From: Hetaerina americana
Taxonomy: Eukaryota > Arthropoda > Insecta > Odonata > Calopterygidae
Direction: 5' to 3'
DNA length: 64,000 nt
Assembly (NCBI GenBank): GCA_022747635.1
Contig: JAKTNV010000001.1
Span: 40,753,572 to 40,817,571, forward strand
The position numbers were made by a program, and so were the translations under genes. The notes beneath the pieces were generated by a model that was not told where the DNA came from, searched no databases, and saw only the letters and a list, made by a program, of their open reading frames with translations. Below, piece by piece: positions 13,011 through 25,124 of the stretch (positions are counted from its first letter, which is position 1; each line of letters begins with the position of its first letter).

Positions 13011-13460
13011 GGTTTTATATCCACTTTTGATGGCCTCTTCTTCTCCCACCTCTATACTCGTCCACCCACCAACCGTCGCCCCCATCCCCATTCCCTTCAA
13101 CTTTTTCTACGTTTCTCTTTGACTTCCTTCGCCCAAACCCCGCCCCTTAAGATCCCCTGGCGACCATTCCCCCTCCCCCGGGCGTATTCTCCTTGGCACC
13201 GTGGCCGGCTTTATTATTAAGAGACCCGTAGCGCCTCTCCTCAGCTTTTATTGCCCAGATACGCATGCATATCTCCTGGTCTTGAGGGCGGGACATATCC
13301 CGAGTCTCCGGAGGAGGATGGAATGGTAAGAGGTGTCGGAGGGGAGGAGGGAAGAGCGATGGGTGGAGAGGAGCGTAGGTGGGTAAGAGGCGAGAGCAGG
13401 ATCAAGAATAGAGCGGTTTGCATTCTTCCTCCAGAGAGAGAGCGTGCATAAGAAGACAAC
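13011..13460. other. Pyrimidine-to-purine strand-switch island
   Basis: The + strand is C/T-rich from 13030 to 13200 and G/A-rich from 13280 to 13440. Frames are open on both strands with composition-driven peptides. Confidence 0.5.
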
Positions 13461-14929
13461 GGGCTGAGATGTAGGTTGAAATAAAATTTATGTCTGGAAA
13501 GATTCACCCTTTTTTCATGGTTTGCTACCTATGTGTGAGAGAGAAAGAAATGCCATAACTGAAGACTAACTAACGCTGCTTCTTTGTTCTACGATCTAAA
13601 AATGGGAACATTGAAGAACACGCCGAGTGGCGTACTACTAGCAGTAAGTCACCTAACCCTATACGGCAAAAACAATGAAAAAATGATGATACGCACCGCC
13701 ATTACATTTCAATTGAAAGAATAAGAGCCAGACTGGTACATATGTGGAAATTATACGACTTAAGTTCTTAATTGAGTCGATATTTTACGTATTTCAAATC
13801 TTTACACCAACTGGCTCAATTAAGATAAGTTAATACAAAATATTCCGTCTATATAACAGAATTTTGATTTCATATATGGCTTGGCTTTGGCTTGACTGTC
13901 AAACTGGTGAAGATAATTTCTAATTATTAAGAGGTACCTATTTCCGAAACGAAAACCTGATTTAGCACTTACTATATTAACTCACAGGTTCCCTAATATA
14001 CCAGCAACCATTCAAATAATGAAACTTAATTTCCTCTAAAACAGCATTAGTTTTGTGCTGCTCAGGTTCACATGAACAGGCGTCCATGGCCATTCAGGGG
14101 CTACAAATAGGCATCGATTAATTCTATCAATTCACACTCATTGAAACCCACAAAATTGCCTTAAAATTTAAGCACGAAAAACCAAGAGCTGGAAGAGAAA
14201 AGAATTCTAAAGTTATTATTCTTAAAAAAAAGTCGTCGGAATATTTGACAATGGGGTGAGCATCAACCACCCTCGCCCACAGGGCAGGTGTGTTTCCCGC
14301 CAGACGTGTTTCCTGCTGAGGCATTGGCACGGGTGAAACGGGAGAGCCAAGAAATACGTACGTGCGTACGTAAGGAGGCAAAGAATTGCCAATGGAGAGG
14401 TCGTATGCATTTTATACAGCCTTCATACGCATTAAAGAGCTCCCTTCTGCTCCCGATAATTGCACAAATGCGGCACTAATTAATTCAAAAGAGAAGCCCG
14501 GTGGCATCCAAGATCAAGTCGATTCCTTCCATCTCCTTGGCGAGCTAGGAAGCCAGGAGCAAAACCCACCATGCCTCTGAATCATTTAAAAAAACGGGTC
14601 TAAAAAAAGGTAATGAAAGCGGTCCACGGAATTTATTGCCTCTCCTCAGCATGCAATTCAAGGGGAGTTCATTTACTCGGCGGCAATGTTTAAAAGATAC
14701 CTATCAACAGCCAGGTATATTAGTATCCAAAAAGTCGAGTTATAAAAATACGAACTTTGTGATCCGTTGAAGGAGTCAATTAGCGTGTGAGGAACTAATA
14801 ATAATAAATGGCATATATTAACTCCATAGTCAAATGTCTATCCCTATACGCGAACTATCCTTCCACCCATTTTGGAAAAGTATTTAAGATGCGTAACTTT
14901 CTCCTTCCCTCTTCTATGAGCTCACTCCC
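13461..14929. other. AT-rich spacer with short inverted repeats
   Basis: An imperfect inverted repeat pairs 13758-13778 with 13813-13831 around the core CTTAATTGAG/CTCAATTAAG. A perfect palindrome lies at 14355-14372. No coding feature is supported. Confidence 0.5.
14355..14372. repeat. 18-bp perfect ACGT palindrome
   Basis: TACGTACG, two bases, then CGTACGTA. It is self-complementary and contains CpG steps. It could be a dimeric transcription-factor site or chance. Confidence 0.6.
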
Positions 14930-15500
14930 TGCCGGACGTGACTCACTCGCGAAGATGTAAGCCACGAATTTCCCGAAAACATAGGGCCTCTTTAAAGTGT
15001 TTTGAAGGAAAAGAAACCCGGAGGAAAGAGGAGAGCGAAGAGGTTGTCGAAAAGGTTTAGGCGCGAAGCCATCTCTTACTTACGCCTTCCTGCGTGGGCG
15101 AAAATGAGACATTTAAAATTCGTTTTAAAGATTGAAGCGCATTTCGGCGGACGGGAAACGCATAGGCGTTCTGGAAGTCATAAAACTATCTCGTTCGCAC
15201 ACACACGGCATAACTGCTTCTGTGTCGTCGCCATGACGACGATGGGGCATTAAGGGTTGAGAAGGGGAGAAGAATATGGAGGGCGAGGAGGCAAAGGGAA
15301 AGGCAGAGGACACTAGAAACGGGGGCTCAATGGGGGCGACGGAACGCCGTTTCCGAGAATGATAGCGATGGCCGCATTTCCACAGCACTGAATGTACTCC
15401 AGCTGCGAAGGGGACCGCGTGAATATAAATACGTGCGCGCACATAGCTCCATGCGTCTCCTCTCGAGGTATGGCGACAGCATGGAAGTATTAGTATGAGC
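14930..15500. other. GC-richer island with mixed open frames
   Basis: GC is higher and CpG frequent. Frames are open on both strands (15002-15253 +, 15125-15517 -). The peptides match no family I know. Confidence 0.4.
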
Positions 15501-17224
15501 ACCAGAGGGATGTGCAAATGACAAAAGGAGTAATCAAATTAGTTAACCTGCAAAGAGGTAACTTTGAACTCCGACTACAAGAAAGCCGTCCACAGTTCTA
15601 GAGGCAGATGATGTCAAGTAGCTCATGTAAATCATGAATCAGAACGTTGTAGGTTAACGACAAGATTTACTTTATGAGGGGAAGTACCACATAAATGCAT
15701 CTAATTGGTGAAGGAAGTTAATCATATAAAATTGTACAAATCAATGGGAAAGGAAATGACGAAGAATGGCAGTTTCCAAGGATCTCGTTTGGGAATTTTA
15801 TTTATAAAAAAAAGGTGTTTAAGTATTTTATTTTCCATTCAGGAAATGTAATTGACCAAGTCTCATTCTTTGGAACCACTTCAACTTTTAATTTCTCAAT
15901 CAATTATCGAGTTTTATAATCTCGTGGAAATTACAGAGGTATTAAGGCAGTATATGGCAGTATTATTCTTATGCATATTCCAGCATACATCAGTCCAATA
16001 ATGGCCTGAGCTAAAACTATAGCCAAATACAATTAGAGAAAGTCTATTTTAAATGATTACCTGATTTTGCTCTTTGAGCATGACAATCAGTATCTTTCCG
16101 ACATCAAATCACAGCGTGCGTCACATATGAATAATACTTACGTAGATGCAGCTACTACCACAATTTGAGTAGCTCATCCGACAATTTTGCACTAGTACAG
16201 TTACAAAACCATTCATTATTTTCACTGCAAAATGAGTTGGCCTAATCTAATGTCGACGAATCACTGTAAATTATTTTATAACCTTTTTATGAAAGGTTGT
16301 ATAATTTTCTTGACCTGGGAAAACAATTGACATCAAGAAAGAAGCATTTTTTTCCTGGCCTTAACGATTCCAAGGGGACCTATTGTGACGGTGTAAACAA
16401 TAGTTTAATGAGGCATATATAAAACACTCACTCCTCCCAGAGCTAAAAGAAGGGCAGTCTCCATTATTTGTCAACCTTGACACCGTCACCATCTTCCACC
16501 ACGTCTTTTGAGTTCCTCATTCCCCAACCTAACTGCTTTCGAACGGCTTCCCCATGTCGCAATCAAACTCGCAGCCATAACAACACCTATTCAGCTAACT
16601 TGATACTAAATGTCAACACCTGACTTATAATATGAAATAGAGAAAGAAATTGGAATCTTATACGAAAGTGTGAAAAGGTAAATAAGTCCGCCAAAAACAA
16701 GCCTATTATGAGCGCAAAAAAGACTATACTCTTCATTTATAGGAAGAAGATCTTTTTTCTTCACTGAATAATACGGATGTGATGATTAAACGGTAAAATG
16801 CCATAAAAAGACTCGCCCTCAGAGCAAAAGCTACTAATCAATTAGATATTTCAAGAATTTAATTAGTTGAAATAATTTTCATAGTTAAGCAAGGAGACAA
16901 TTGAATCGCAAAACATTATTTCTTAAAAATAATGCTATGGAGGGCAGGCCTACATCTACATTTACTCTCACGGTTAATCGTAACGCTAACATCCAATTGA
17001 GCAATAAAAGAAGGAAGCTGTCTATCTGGAAATGGATTCGGATAACGGAGTGAGTTTTCATTAACCCAATGAAAACGAGCTGGCCATCGATAGATCAATC
17101 GCGGGTGACAATTGAAGGGTTGATCCTTGTGTTCCTTAATATTGATTATGGGAACGTCGAGGAGAACATGATTAAGTTTCTCTTCATTAAGAATAACACT
17201 AATTTCTGGCAGAATGCTAGGTGA
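15501..17224. other. AT-rich non-coding stretch
   Basis: A TATATAAAA box-like motif (16415-16423) lies between two inverted 10-mers (GTGACGGTGT at 16385 and ACACCGTCAC at 16480). I do not call it a promoter because no initiator, 5' exon or coding frame follows convincingly. Confidence 0.4.
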
Positions 17225-17335
17225 CTGACGATTTATTTAACGACTTCATTGGGGCGAGAGTTAGACTTAATAGCCCATGTTCAACCTAATTCCTACACAT
17301 CATACATACATTTGAGACAATTAAATTAAATGCAG
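17225..17335 (-). mobile_element. Partial, diverged family C SINE body
   Basis: This segment aligns by eye with 2176-2278. Shared blocks in order are ATTTATTTA, GACTT(A/C)ATTGGG, AGACTTA, ACCTAA, CATACA and GAAGACAATTA or TGAGACAATTA. It lacks the tRNA-like head, so it is a 5'-truncated relic. Identity looks like about two thirds to 70 percent. Confidence 0.5.
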
Positions 17336-20300
17336 TAAAATAAGCAGTTGCTTAGAAGGTGATGACTTAAATACCTGATATTTCCATATCAAGTGCTATA
17401 ATTCGTCATTAATAACCTTCGCAAAGTAAGGCCAGCTAAAATATAACCATTGCTTACTGCGTTCACGCATTTTAATTTCAGAACATTCACTGATGTGACC
17501 ACTATGCAGCCGGAACTAGATACCATTTCTATCATAAATATTTTATAGTTTTGTGAGGCAATGATAGAGCCATAAGCAAATTAAAAATAATATTTTAATA
17601 TACCTGAATTTTCGGCTAAATTTTGTTTAATTTTTCGCTATATACCCTCAATTCTTTTAAAATTATACTTTTAGAGCAATTATTCAGATTATCAACTAAA
17701 ATAATCGATAGGTACGACGAAAAGACGCATGAAAAACATATCACGTACAGATAAACCTTCGAAATGTTCTTGTTATACATACAAAAAAACTCATCAAGTT
17801 ATAAGTTAAAATTGGGCCAGGAAATCAGGAGCCGTTAGACAAAATACGGAAAAGGAATACTGGATAACGAATGCCAAAGTGAAAAGAGGAGGTTAGGGTG
17901 TAATTAGATGAAACGGCAGCGATTTAAAGGCGGTCAACTACAGGTTCCTCCCAAGGCTAGAACTCTTCCGAGGACCGATGAAAAGCGTCAATAAATAGGC
18001 TTGGTTTGTCCGGCTACCTGGAATATCACTCAAGAGGGTTCTAAACGTATAACAGAAAAAGGCGAAGCCATTTAAGCGGAGGAGTTATTCCATTGTCCGA
18101 GAGGGAAGGGGCGAGCAGACACAAAGAATGGGGAGGGAAAGAAAGAGAGATGGAGGGAAGAAACGAAGAAGAGGAACACATTTAGAGCCGGTAAACCTTT
18201 GAAAAAAATATTTAAAAACTATTAAAACTTCGGGCAGTGTCCTTTCATCCTACTGGGCGTTGAGTCAAATCGCCTGTTACTGGAAGACCTTACGAAGAGG
18301 CCATTATTTCATTTAGGAATCGGGTTTAGGGATTCTGGGGCCACCCAAAAGAGTGAGCGGTGAGGGGTGGCAGCAAGGTGGGCTAGTAAAAGTGAGGGTC
18401 ACAAAAACTTAATTCCATATCTTACAACCTAGTAGTTACTTCAGACAAGGCTTCACTAGGAAACGGCCATTAAACACTGGAAATCCTGCTTTCTGTATAA
18501 GCGAAAACTAACAATCACCTATACCTTTCTCCGCTGAGCTCTGATGATTTTGAATATAGTTTAATGGCTTTTGGTTATAATTTCACCGAACTAATAATAT
18601 AACTCTCAAGAACCTTAAACCCCACCATTTATTTAAAATATAAATATGATTGCTTTGTATTTTGACAGTTGCGAGAATAAATAATAGATGAGAATTTTAA
18701 GGAATACTGAGAAAACCGTTTACTCCATGGGAAGCTCGAAATAAGAGCGAATATAGTTCAAATATGGATGGCACTTGTACATAATAATGAGAAGGGAAAA
18801 TTTGATAAAATACAAATATACTATCCTAATGGTTATGATATGGAACTCACGAACACCATAGTGATTAAGAAATTGGCCACGACCAATGGAAATAAATGCA
18901 GCAATAAACACGGAATAAGGGAATCTGCAGCGAGCAGGGAAGCACTTCGGTGGTATGAAATAATTTAAATTCGTGGAGGAGGCGAAAGCTAATAAACATA
19001 GCATACCTAGGGTACCTGAGGGGTTATTCATAAGCTTCACGCAGTCGCGTCTATTTCATTGATTCGGCTGCGCGCCGAATGGTCAACTAACCGAGTCAAT
19101 TGATTTTCGATGCACAGAAAACCATTCGGGGAGCTACTCATCCGTTTAATTCTCCTTGAACGTTGCCAATGCGCAATATAGTCGAAATACCTTATGAACG
19201 ATAATATTTGGTCATTTAATTTTCAACATTAGCAGATAGGGATGCTAAACTTGATCAGGGGTTACATAATAATAAATCGACAGATTATCGTAGACGTCAT
19301 TCAAACCATCATGGAAATCATCATGAAGGCATTAGATATCAAGGTACAATAATCTAGAAACCAATGATGTTGGAAAGGCATAATTATTGATTGGAATTAT
19401 GTCCCAAAACTAGAGCTGTAAGAATTTGGTTATGGTAAATACTTCTCATGATATTGGTCGTTAAAAGTAGTACTAACTACGTAAAAATCTAACCACAGTT
19501 ACAGTTGTATACATATATATTACTCTATTCAGTCTTTTTGTAAATAAGATCGTAAGTTAAAAAGTGATCTGCTAATGAAGGTTGAGTTCTTTTTTCTTTT
19601 TTGCTAGATCTTGGATACCTGTAAACTACTGTGGTATTCCAAATAGATGAGCCCACAGTAAAAAAACAGCTACATGATGGTTGTAGTTCAGTTACAGCAC
19701 AAATATTTCCCTTGTAGAGAAAGAGCACAAATTCTCAATTAAAATTGATGATACTACAAACGTGCAATACTTTCAGTTCAGTTTCAAGTTAGTTTGAATG
19801 CAAACAATAAATGTCATTAAGTGAACCTTGGTCATGCTGAAAAATAGCACCTGATTTTAAAAAACTACATCAACAATTGACGAAATTTGACCTGGGGAAA
19901 CAAGTAACTTTATTCAATGGTGAATTCTTCTCGGGATTTAACATTATTCAATGGTGACTCAGTATAGGTATCAGCAGTCAGTGTGTCATCATAATGATGT
20001 AACTTTTATGCCGTTCGATGGGTGCAATCAAATTATTGTCACTGAAAACACATTTTAACTATTGTTAAGCTCAGTTTCGGGTTATTTTTGGGGTGTTTAT
20101 CCCACGGTAAAACGCGTCGTGCCTAAAAAGTTCTGCGGAGAAAAACGTTCTCTCATTTATTTGGAAATTGGATATATGTCAAACCTTCCACTAAGAGAAG
20201 CCTGACCCTCAAAGGTTTAATCCACCAGAATTAACTTTTGTTTAGAATTTTTCCACGAGAACGTAATTCGTAGGTACTTAGTGAAAACGTATATATTTAT

Positions 20301-20611
20301 CTTGTTTCAATCAAATTTATTTCATTGTGAACCCGTACCAAACGCCTTTTCCTCCCCTTTTAATTTGTTAATTAAAAACGCTAATTTGTATTAATTATCC
20401 AGTTCCTGAGTAGATACGTACAAATTATGTCATTTATAATAATGCTAGAGGTAACACTCAAGATTGTAAATAAATTTAGCTCCTACAGCAAATTAATTAA
20501 TTATTTTTGTAAACCAAAACTTCCTTTCGAAAAGAGTTGCCGTTCTTCACAATATTTATCTTTTTTATTTTTTTATAGAGGAACCGTTGAAGTGTCTATT
20601 TCTCACTAGTA
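17336..20611. other. AT-rich non-coding stretch with a small purine-rich patch
   Basis: The + strand is G/A-rich at about 18090-18180. Short frames (18720-19040 -, 18768-18968 +) have no recognised domain. Nothing else is supported. Confidence 0.5.
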
Positions 20612-20767
20612 ATGAGTATATTCTACGATCAGACGTTTTTAAAAACTTTTCTGATACTAAGATATGCAATATTTATGCGCTTAAGGTCGCATATGGGTAA
20701 TTTCAACGCACTGCAACAATTGGTAAACCGTTCCGAGTACCTTGCAGCAACCGCTACCGCGTACTGA
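20612..20767 (+). CDS. Candidate small ORF, 51 aa, unrecognised
   Basis: An ATG frame of 51 codons sits in a patch of balanced base composition inside AT-rich DNA. The N-terminal half is hydrophobic (FLKTFLILRYAIF). The C-terminal half begins MGNFNALQQL and ends in an alanine/threonine-rich tail. Codons in the second half often end in C or G, which the local AT-rich background does not predict. I recognise no family. It could be a fragment of a decayed gene, with the next frame (20829-21002) another piece, or it could be chance. Confidence 0.15.
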   Translation: MSIFYDQTFLKTFLILRYAIFMRLRSHMGNFNALQQLVNRSEYLAATATAY

Positions 20768-20828
20768 ATATAATCGGTCCGATGGTACCAAATTATTTGG
20801 ACCTCCTATTAGTACCTGAATAACGATT

Positions 20829-21002
20829 ATGGGCCATCCGATCGATTGTAACGTCAATCCGGATACAGCGTCGAAGCCGGCCCAGAAACTGAATAACCAC
20901 CCTTTGGAAACAGGACGAGGTAAACGTGACAGACCGAGACGAGGCTTCACCTTCAACCTGAAACAGTTGCCAGGACTAAACATTGCCCGCGCAGGTTTTT
21001 GA
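20829..21002 (+). CDS. Candidate small ORF, 57 aa, basic cleavage-like motifs
   Basis: An ATG frame of 57 codons begins MGHPIDCNVN and ends LNIARAGF. The middle carries GRGKRDRPRRG, which has dibasic sites of the kind cut in secreted peptide precursors, but there is no signal peptide in this frame. The complementary strand is also open over 100 codons (20681-20983), so one strand must be a shadow, or both are. I recognise no family. A neuropeptide-like terminal exon is one guess and a transposon relic another. Confidence 0.15.
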   Translation: MGHPIDCNVNPDTASKPAQKLNNHPLETGRGKRDRPRRGFTFNLKQLPGLNIARAGF

Positions 21003-21289
21003 ACTTTTTAAACGACTGAGAGAACTTGGAACTCTATTTCATTTCATAGAATCATCTACTATGCGTACCAAGTCAAATACCTTCAATAGGATAGTCATTT
21101 ATGAGTATGACCTGGGAGGATGGTATGGATTATGGTATGGAGCTTCCGATACGTGTCCTTTCACTTTGATCCATCCACTTGCCAACGAATCATACGATCA
21201 CAAGTGCATCTTCGTGATAATCGCCGGTAGCGCCTCACCCTACATGCGCCTCCTTGGCCTTCCATAAGTTATATTCTCTTTCGCCCTCC

Positions 21290-21720
21290 TCTCGCCCCTC
21301 ATTTAAAGGAATCCACATGCTAACACACACAGGCGCAGAAGCTAACTCATGAGATGGGCCAACACGTCACTCCGAGAGGAACGAGAGGGTCGTAAGTGTT
21401 TTATGGACTCGAAGCCTAGACACTATAAAACTCTATAAATAGGATCGGACGGAAAAGGCCCCAAGAGATGAGAAGTCGGAAATAAAAGAGGGGGAAGAGA
21501 AGGACAGGGCTAGAATGGAGCGATGGGGACGGGGGTTGAGACCGGGTACAGGGGAAAAGGGGGAGGTAGGAGGAATGGGATGAAGAAAAGGGATGTGCTT
21601 TGAAGAGAATGATGAGGGGGGTGGGGAAAGAAGTATTCGAACATTCGGGAGAAAGAAGACGAAAGGATTGAGCCCAAGTACTTAACATAAAGGTGAAAAG
21701 CACGACATTTAAGTCCCTGG
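21290..21720. other. Purine-rich GC island
   Basis: The + strand is dominated by G and A from about 21470 to 21660. Two minus-strand frames (21416-21703 and 21510-21782) read F/S/P-rich, as expected from the complement of purine runs. Confidence 0.5.
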
Positions 21721-24580
21721 AGTAGATCGGTAATAAATATACTCATGCCTTTTTTTGGCTTTACTTTCTTATTAAACTTCACAGTAAACGAATCATTTCG
21801 TTACCGCGACCCTTCTCTCCTCTACTTATTCACTGTAAGAATCTATGGAGGAATTATAATATTTAATTTCCCCAGTATCGGAGAAAATAACCAAAAAGAT
21901 GTGGCAATTCCCAAATATGTTAGATTAATCATTGGACTAATCCATTGAATGAAAAAGTATTCCGTCCATATTTCTGCATCATTTATAAACAATTATTGAT
22001 AATTTAAACATTTCATTTATACAATTCCGATGTTTAATATTTTCATAAGATAATTTTAGAGAAAAGAAAGTTAAAAATATATATGCACAAATATAATTTC
22101 TTAAAATAAAAATACTAGTAGTTATGTATGAATTAATGTTTTCCAATAAAATTAACATTAATTATTCACATGATACGACACAGAAAATAGTGCCCTGAGC
22201 GAAATCAATTGCAAAAATAATTAGGGTGCTACTCCTTACATGATTATTACATAATATTCACAACTTCTATTAAACATTTGAAGCTATAAAGACTAATAGA
22301 TTATTTATTACACATTTTATTCGAAAGAATGTTTTTTGAAAAAAAATACCTGTTAGCCAAACATTTATCGTAATACCCTTAAATTGAAGGAAAGGATGAG
22401 CAGACAATTAAAGAAGATTCACAGCAAAACCAGTTGACCACCTAAGATATAAAAATAACGAACTAAAAACTTCCATTGATTTGAACGAGTACGCACGCCT
22501 AGAATGTTAGCATCAAATTCCTTCCTTGATAAACTAACAATTTTATTGCAGTGCACAGAAAGAGCTGAATGTAGTTAAACCACCCTCCATATCTCCAATG
22601 CTTGCGCACCCTAATAAATGAAAGTTAAAAGAGTTTAGCTTGATGTAATTCCATCCAGGAATTTCGGTAATTTCGGCCCATCCAATCATACACTGCGATA
22701 TACTTTATATTCTCAAGGCGATTAAAAATAGCACTGGATCGAAAATCACCAGTCGGAATAGTCGTTCTCAGATTGTGTGGGTTATAAAGGACCACCGCTT
22801 ATATTCATGGCTGCCCATCAAAGAATTCCCATTCCCAACACTTAAAATTTTATGCACCGCACTCGGGGCTGGATATGGCTCGTAAATTGCTATCATGACA
22901 ACCTGCTTGAACCCATCGCAATCAACGTAAAAATTCCACGACTTTCTGGGCCAGACGTCCAGAGACCATTTTAACTGGAATTTGACATCACATAGAAGAG
23001 TGGTCACCTATGGATCGCCAAAGTATGCACGGAGAGATATAATAGCTCAGCATTGGGATACGAACCAACACTTAAGGAGAAAGAAAAAATTGATCTATTC
23101 TGTTTCAAAATGAAGGATCTGAAAATGGGCCAAGGACAGCGGTAAATGATGATAGAGAAACACTGTTCCCCCTTCGAAGGAACTCCGTCAATAGAAGAGC
23201 ACCAGAATGGGAATCCAAATTATTGTTTTCAATTGGCAGGCCATATATCCTGCACACCCCAAAAGACATAACAGATACAAATTAATTTTTCAATTAGATA
23301 TGATTGGAATATTTTAAGATGGAAACTAACATGGTTAGTCATATTTACAATTAATCTAACGAAAAATCTTTCTATTAAATAGTAATAATACTTACCTAAA
23401 TAATATGTTTTCCTATGCAACTATCTGTAAAAAAACTTTCATTTGATAATTTTCAATTGAGGTGAAAAATTATCAACAATACTGAAGAAACTAAAATATT
23501 ATGAGAATAATATTAAACAGTGAAATTTTCGCGAAAAATGAAATGCTAAAATACAATTTGAAATGTAGAGGCTTACTGCACTATGAAATTACACACTCTT
23601 AAGTATAACACTCATGTAATTGTGCAAATTAGTTTTTAAAAAACTTGATTGACAAAAGGATTTCAAGAAAAATCGATACAAAATTAAAGCAAAATATTAA
23701 TAAACGAGTTTCCATTTGTTTCTCTGATCGGGCCTCCTACAATCATGATACATAAGCAATTAGAATGATGTCTTCTATGGACATGTAAAAGGAAAGAAGG
23801 CCATTTTGATGGCGAAGAAATTTCAAGGAAAGTTTATCTTTCTCAATAGATCTCATCAGTTTGTCACGTCCAGTTGCACAATATACTTAGGCAAAAGGTA
23901 CTAACAGTATTCCGAGTTATTTAGGCCTTTTTAAATACTTCGAAATAAGATAAATATTATTTCCCAATGACACTATTTTCGCCGCTACAGGGTAGAATTT
24001 CTCCATTATATAGAAAATAAATGCACAATAATTCCCATTAATATTTACTGACGACCATGATTTCGCTTGTGTGTGGAATCATCTTCACCTGATTGTGAAA
24101 TTGCTATATGTCTATTTTCCAAATATTATACCTTTAAAGTCATCATTCACGTTCTGAACTGAATTCGGAGCTGGGACTTTTGAATCAACTGGGATATGCA
24201 TTTTAATCCACCCATGAATTCGGAATATCCATAATTATCAAATTAATCAAACCTCGATGCTTTTTAGAACGATAAAATATTGGTCACAGCTTCTGGGCAA
24301 AAGGTAATGTTTTAAAGGTGATTGGCACTTAAAAGAACAGATAAATTTGCTTTTAAAAATAAACAACAAACACCCAGGGACGGGGTATACAAAGTACTAT
24401 TAGACTGAGGCGTAATACTTATCTGCAATTACGGATGTAAATACGTACATAATGGCTCCGAGTTACAGAGTGGCCAATGAGAGTTCGTGTCAATATCCGT
24501 TGATATGTCGTTGAGAAATGGCAGCCCGTAATTTACAACGTGTTCAATTACTAGAACGAGACAGGAGGTGAAATTAAGCG
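21721..24580. other. AT-rich non-coding stretch
   Basis: Very AT-rich from 21950 to 22400 and from 23230 to 24400. Apart from the weak minus-strand frame at 22768-23007, I see nothing supported. Confidence 0.5.
22768..23007 (-). CDS. Weak exon-like frame, 79 aa, unrecognised
   Basis: The minus-strand frame begins at a GTG directly after TAG, so it has no ATG at its 5' end. If real it would be an internal or terminal exon with that TAG as acceptor, or a decayed fragment. The peptide is mixed and not low-complexity, with several W, C and G residues (for example WPRKSWNFYVDCDG). I recognise no family. The polypyrimidine context expected upstream of an acceptor is poor. Confidence 0.12.
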   Translation of the reverse strand: MTTLLCDVKFQLKWSLDVWPRKSWNFYVDCDGFKQVVMIAIYEPYPAPSAVHKILSVGNGNSLMGSHEYKRWSFITHTI

Positions 24581-25063
24581 ACCGATGTCAAGCAGTAAGG
24601 GAATGAACAATAAAAGGAAGCTCAAATCCCTTGAGAAAGTTGAGGAAAATACCAGAAAACAGTTACACGGAAGTTCCAGAGAGCCAGAGAAACAAAATTA
24701 AACGCAACACGCAGCAGCTGATTGGAAGATTAGGCATAGATTAAGTGAAAAAGAGGCCTCAAGAGAGTAAGAATGGGGCTAAAAACTCCTTAAATAAGGT
24801 ATTAGTGTATTTATTAGGGTTTACCAGGATGCGGTTATAGGGGAAGAAAAATTAATGGGACGTAAACAAAATACCGTTCCGTCTCATTCTTTTGCGAATC
24901 GTCAGGGGTCGTTGGGAAAGCACAATAAGGGAAAAAGCCATTAACGTATTATGATTTTAAAATTGTGGTATGCGCTTTGCGTTTTCAGAAAACGCGGGGC
25001 ATTCGTGCTAGTGCGATATTCAAGTGAGTGGTTGCCAACGCGAGAAGCAGCAAAAGAATAGCG
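24581..25063. other. Possible 5' flank or intron end upstream of the exon candidate
   Basis: Base composition becomes more balanced here. A pyrimidine-containing tract ending in AG (GCGTTTTCAG, ending 24988) could be a 3' splice site for an exon that begins in 5' UTR. A 38-codon ATG frame (24585-24701) is K/E/S-rich and unconvincing. Confidence 0.25.
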
Positions 25064-25124
25064 ATGAAAAAACTGTGGAAGCAGATCGGGGCGGTGGATA
25101 ACGTCAAACAAAGCCTAGCCATGG
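25064..25124 (+). CDS. Candidate first coding exon, about 20 codons
   Basis: An ATG in a GCGATGA context opens a short frame that begins MKKLWKQIGA and ends QSLAM. A donor-like G|GTAATG follows at 25124/25125, leaving one base of the next codon (phase 1). Read through, the frame stops after about 40 codons. Fourteen of the 20 codons end in G or C inside an AT-rich neighbourhood, which is the main reason to consider it real. A plausible acceptor at 24988 would make this the 3' part of an exon carrying 5' UTR. I do not recognise the protein. It would need a downstream exon, and none in this window matches obviously. Confidence 0.25.

Noticed and set aside
16415..16423. TATATAAAA as a TATA box
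   Set aside because: Such motifs are expected in AT-rich DNA, and no initiator or exon follows at the right distance.
24585..24701. 38-codon frame starting MSSSKGMNNK
   Set aside because: K/E/S-rich and typical of chance frames in A/G-rich DNA. Similar short frames occur elsewhere, for example near 17925.
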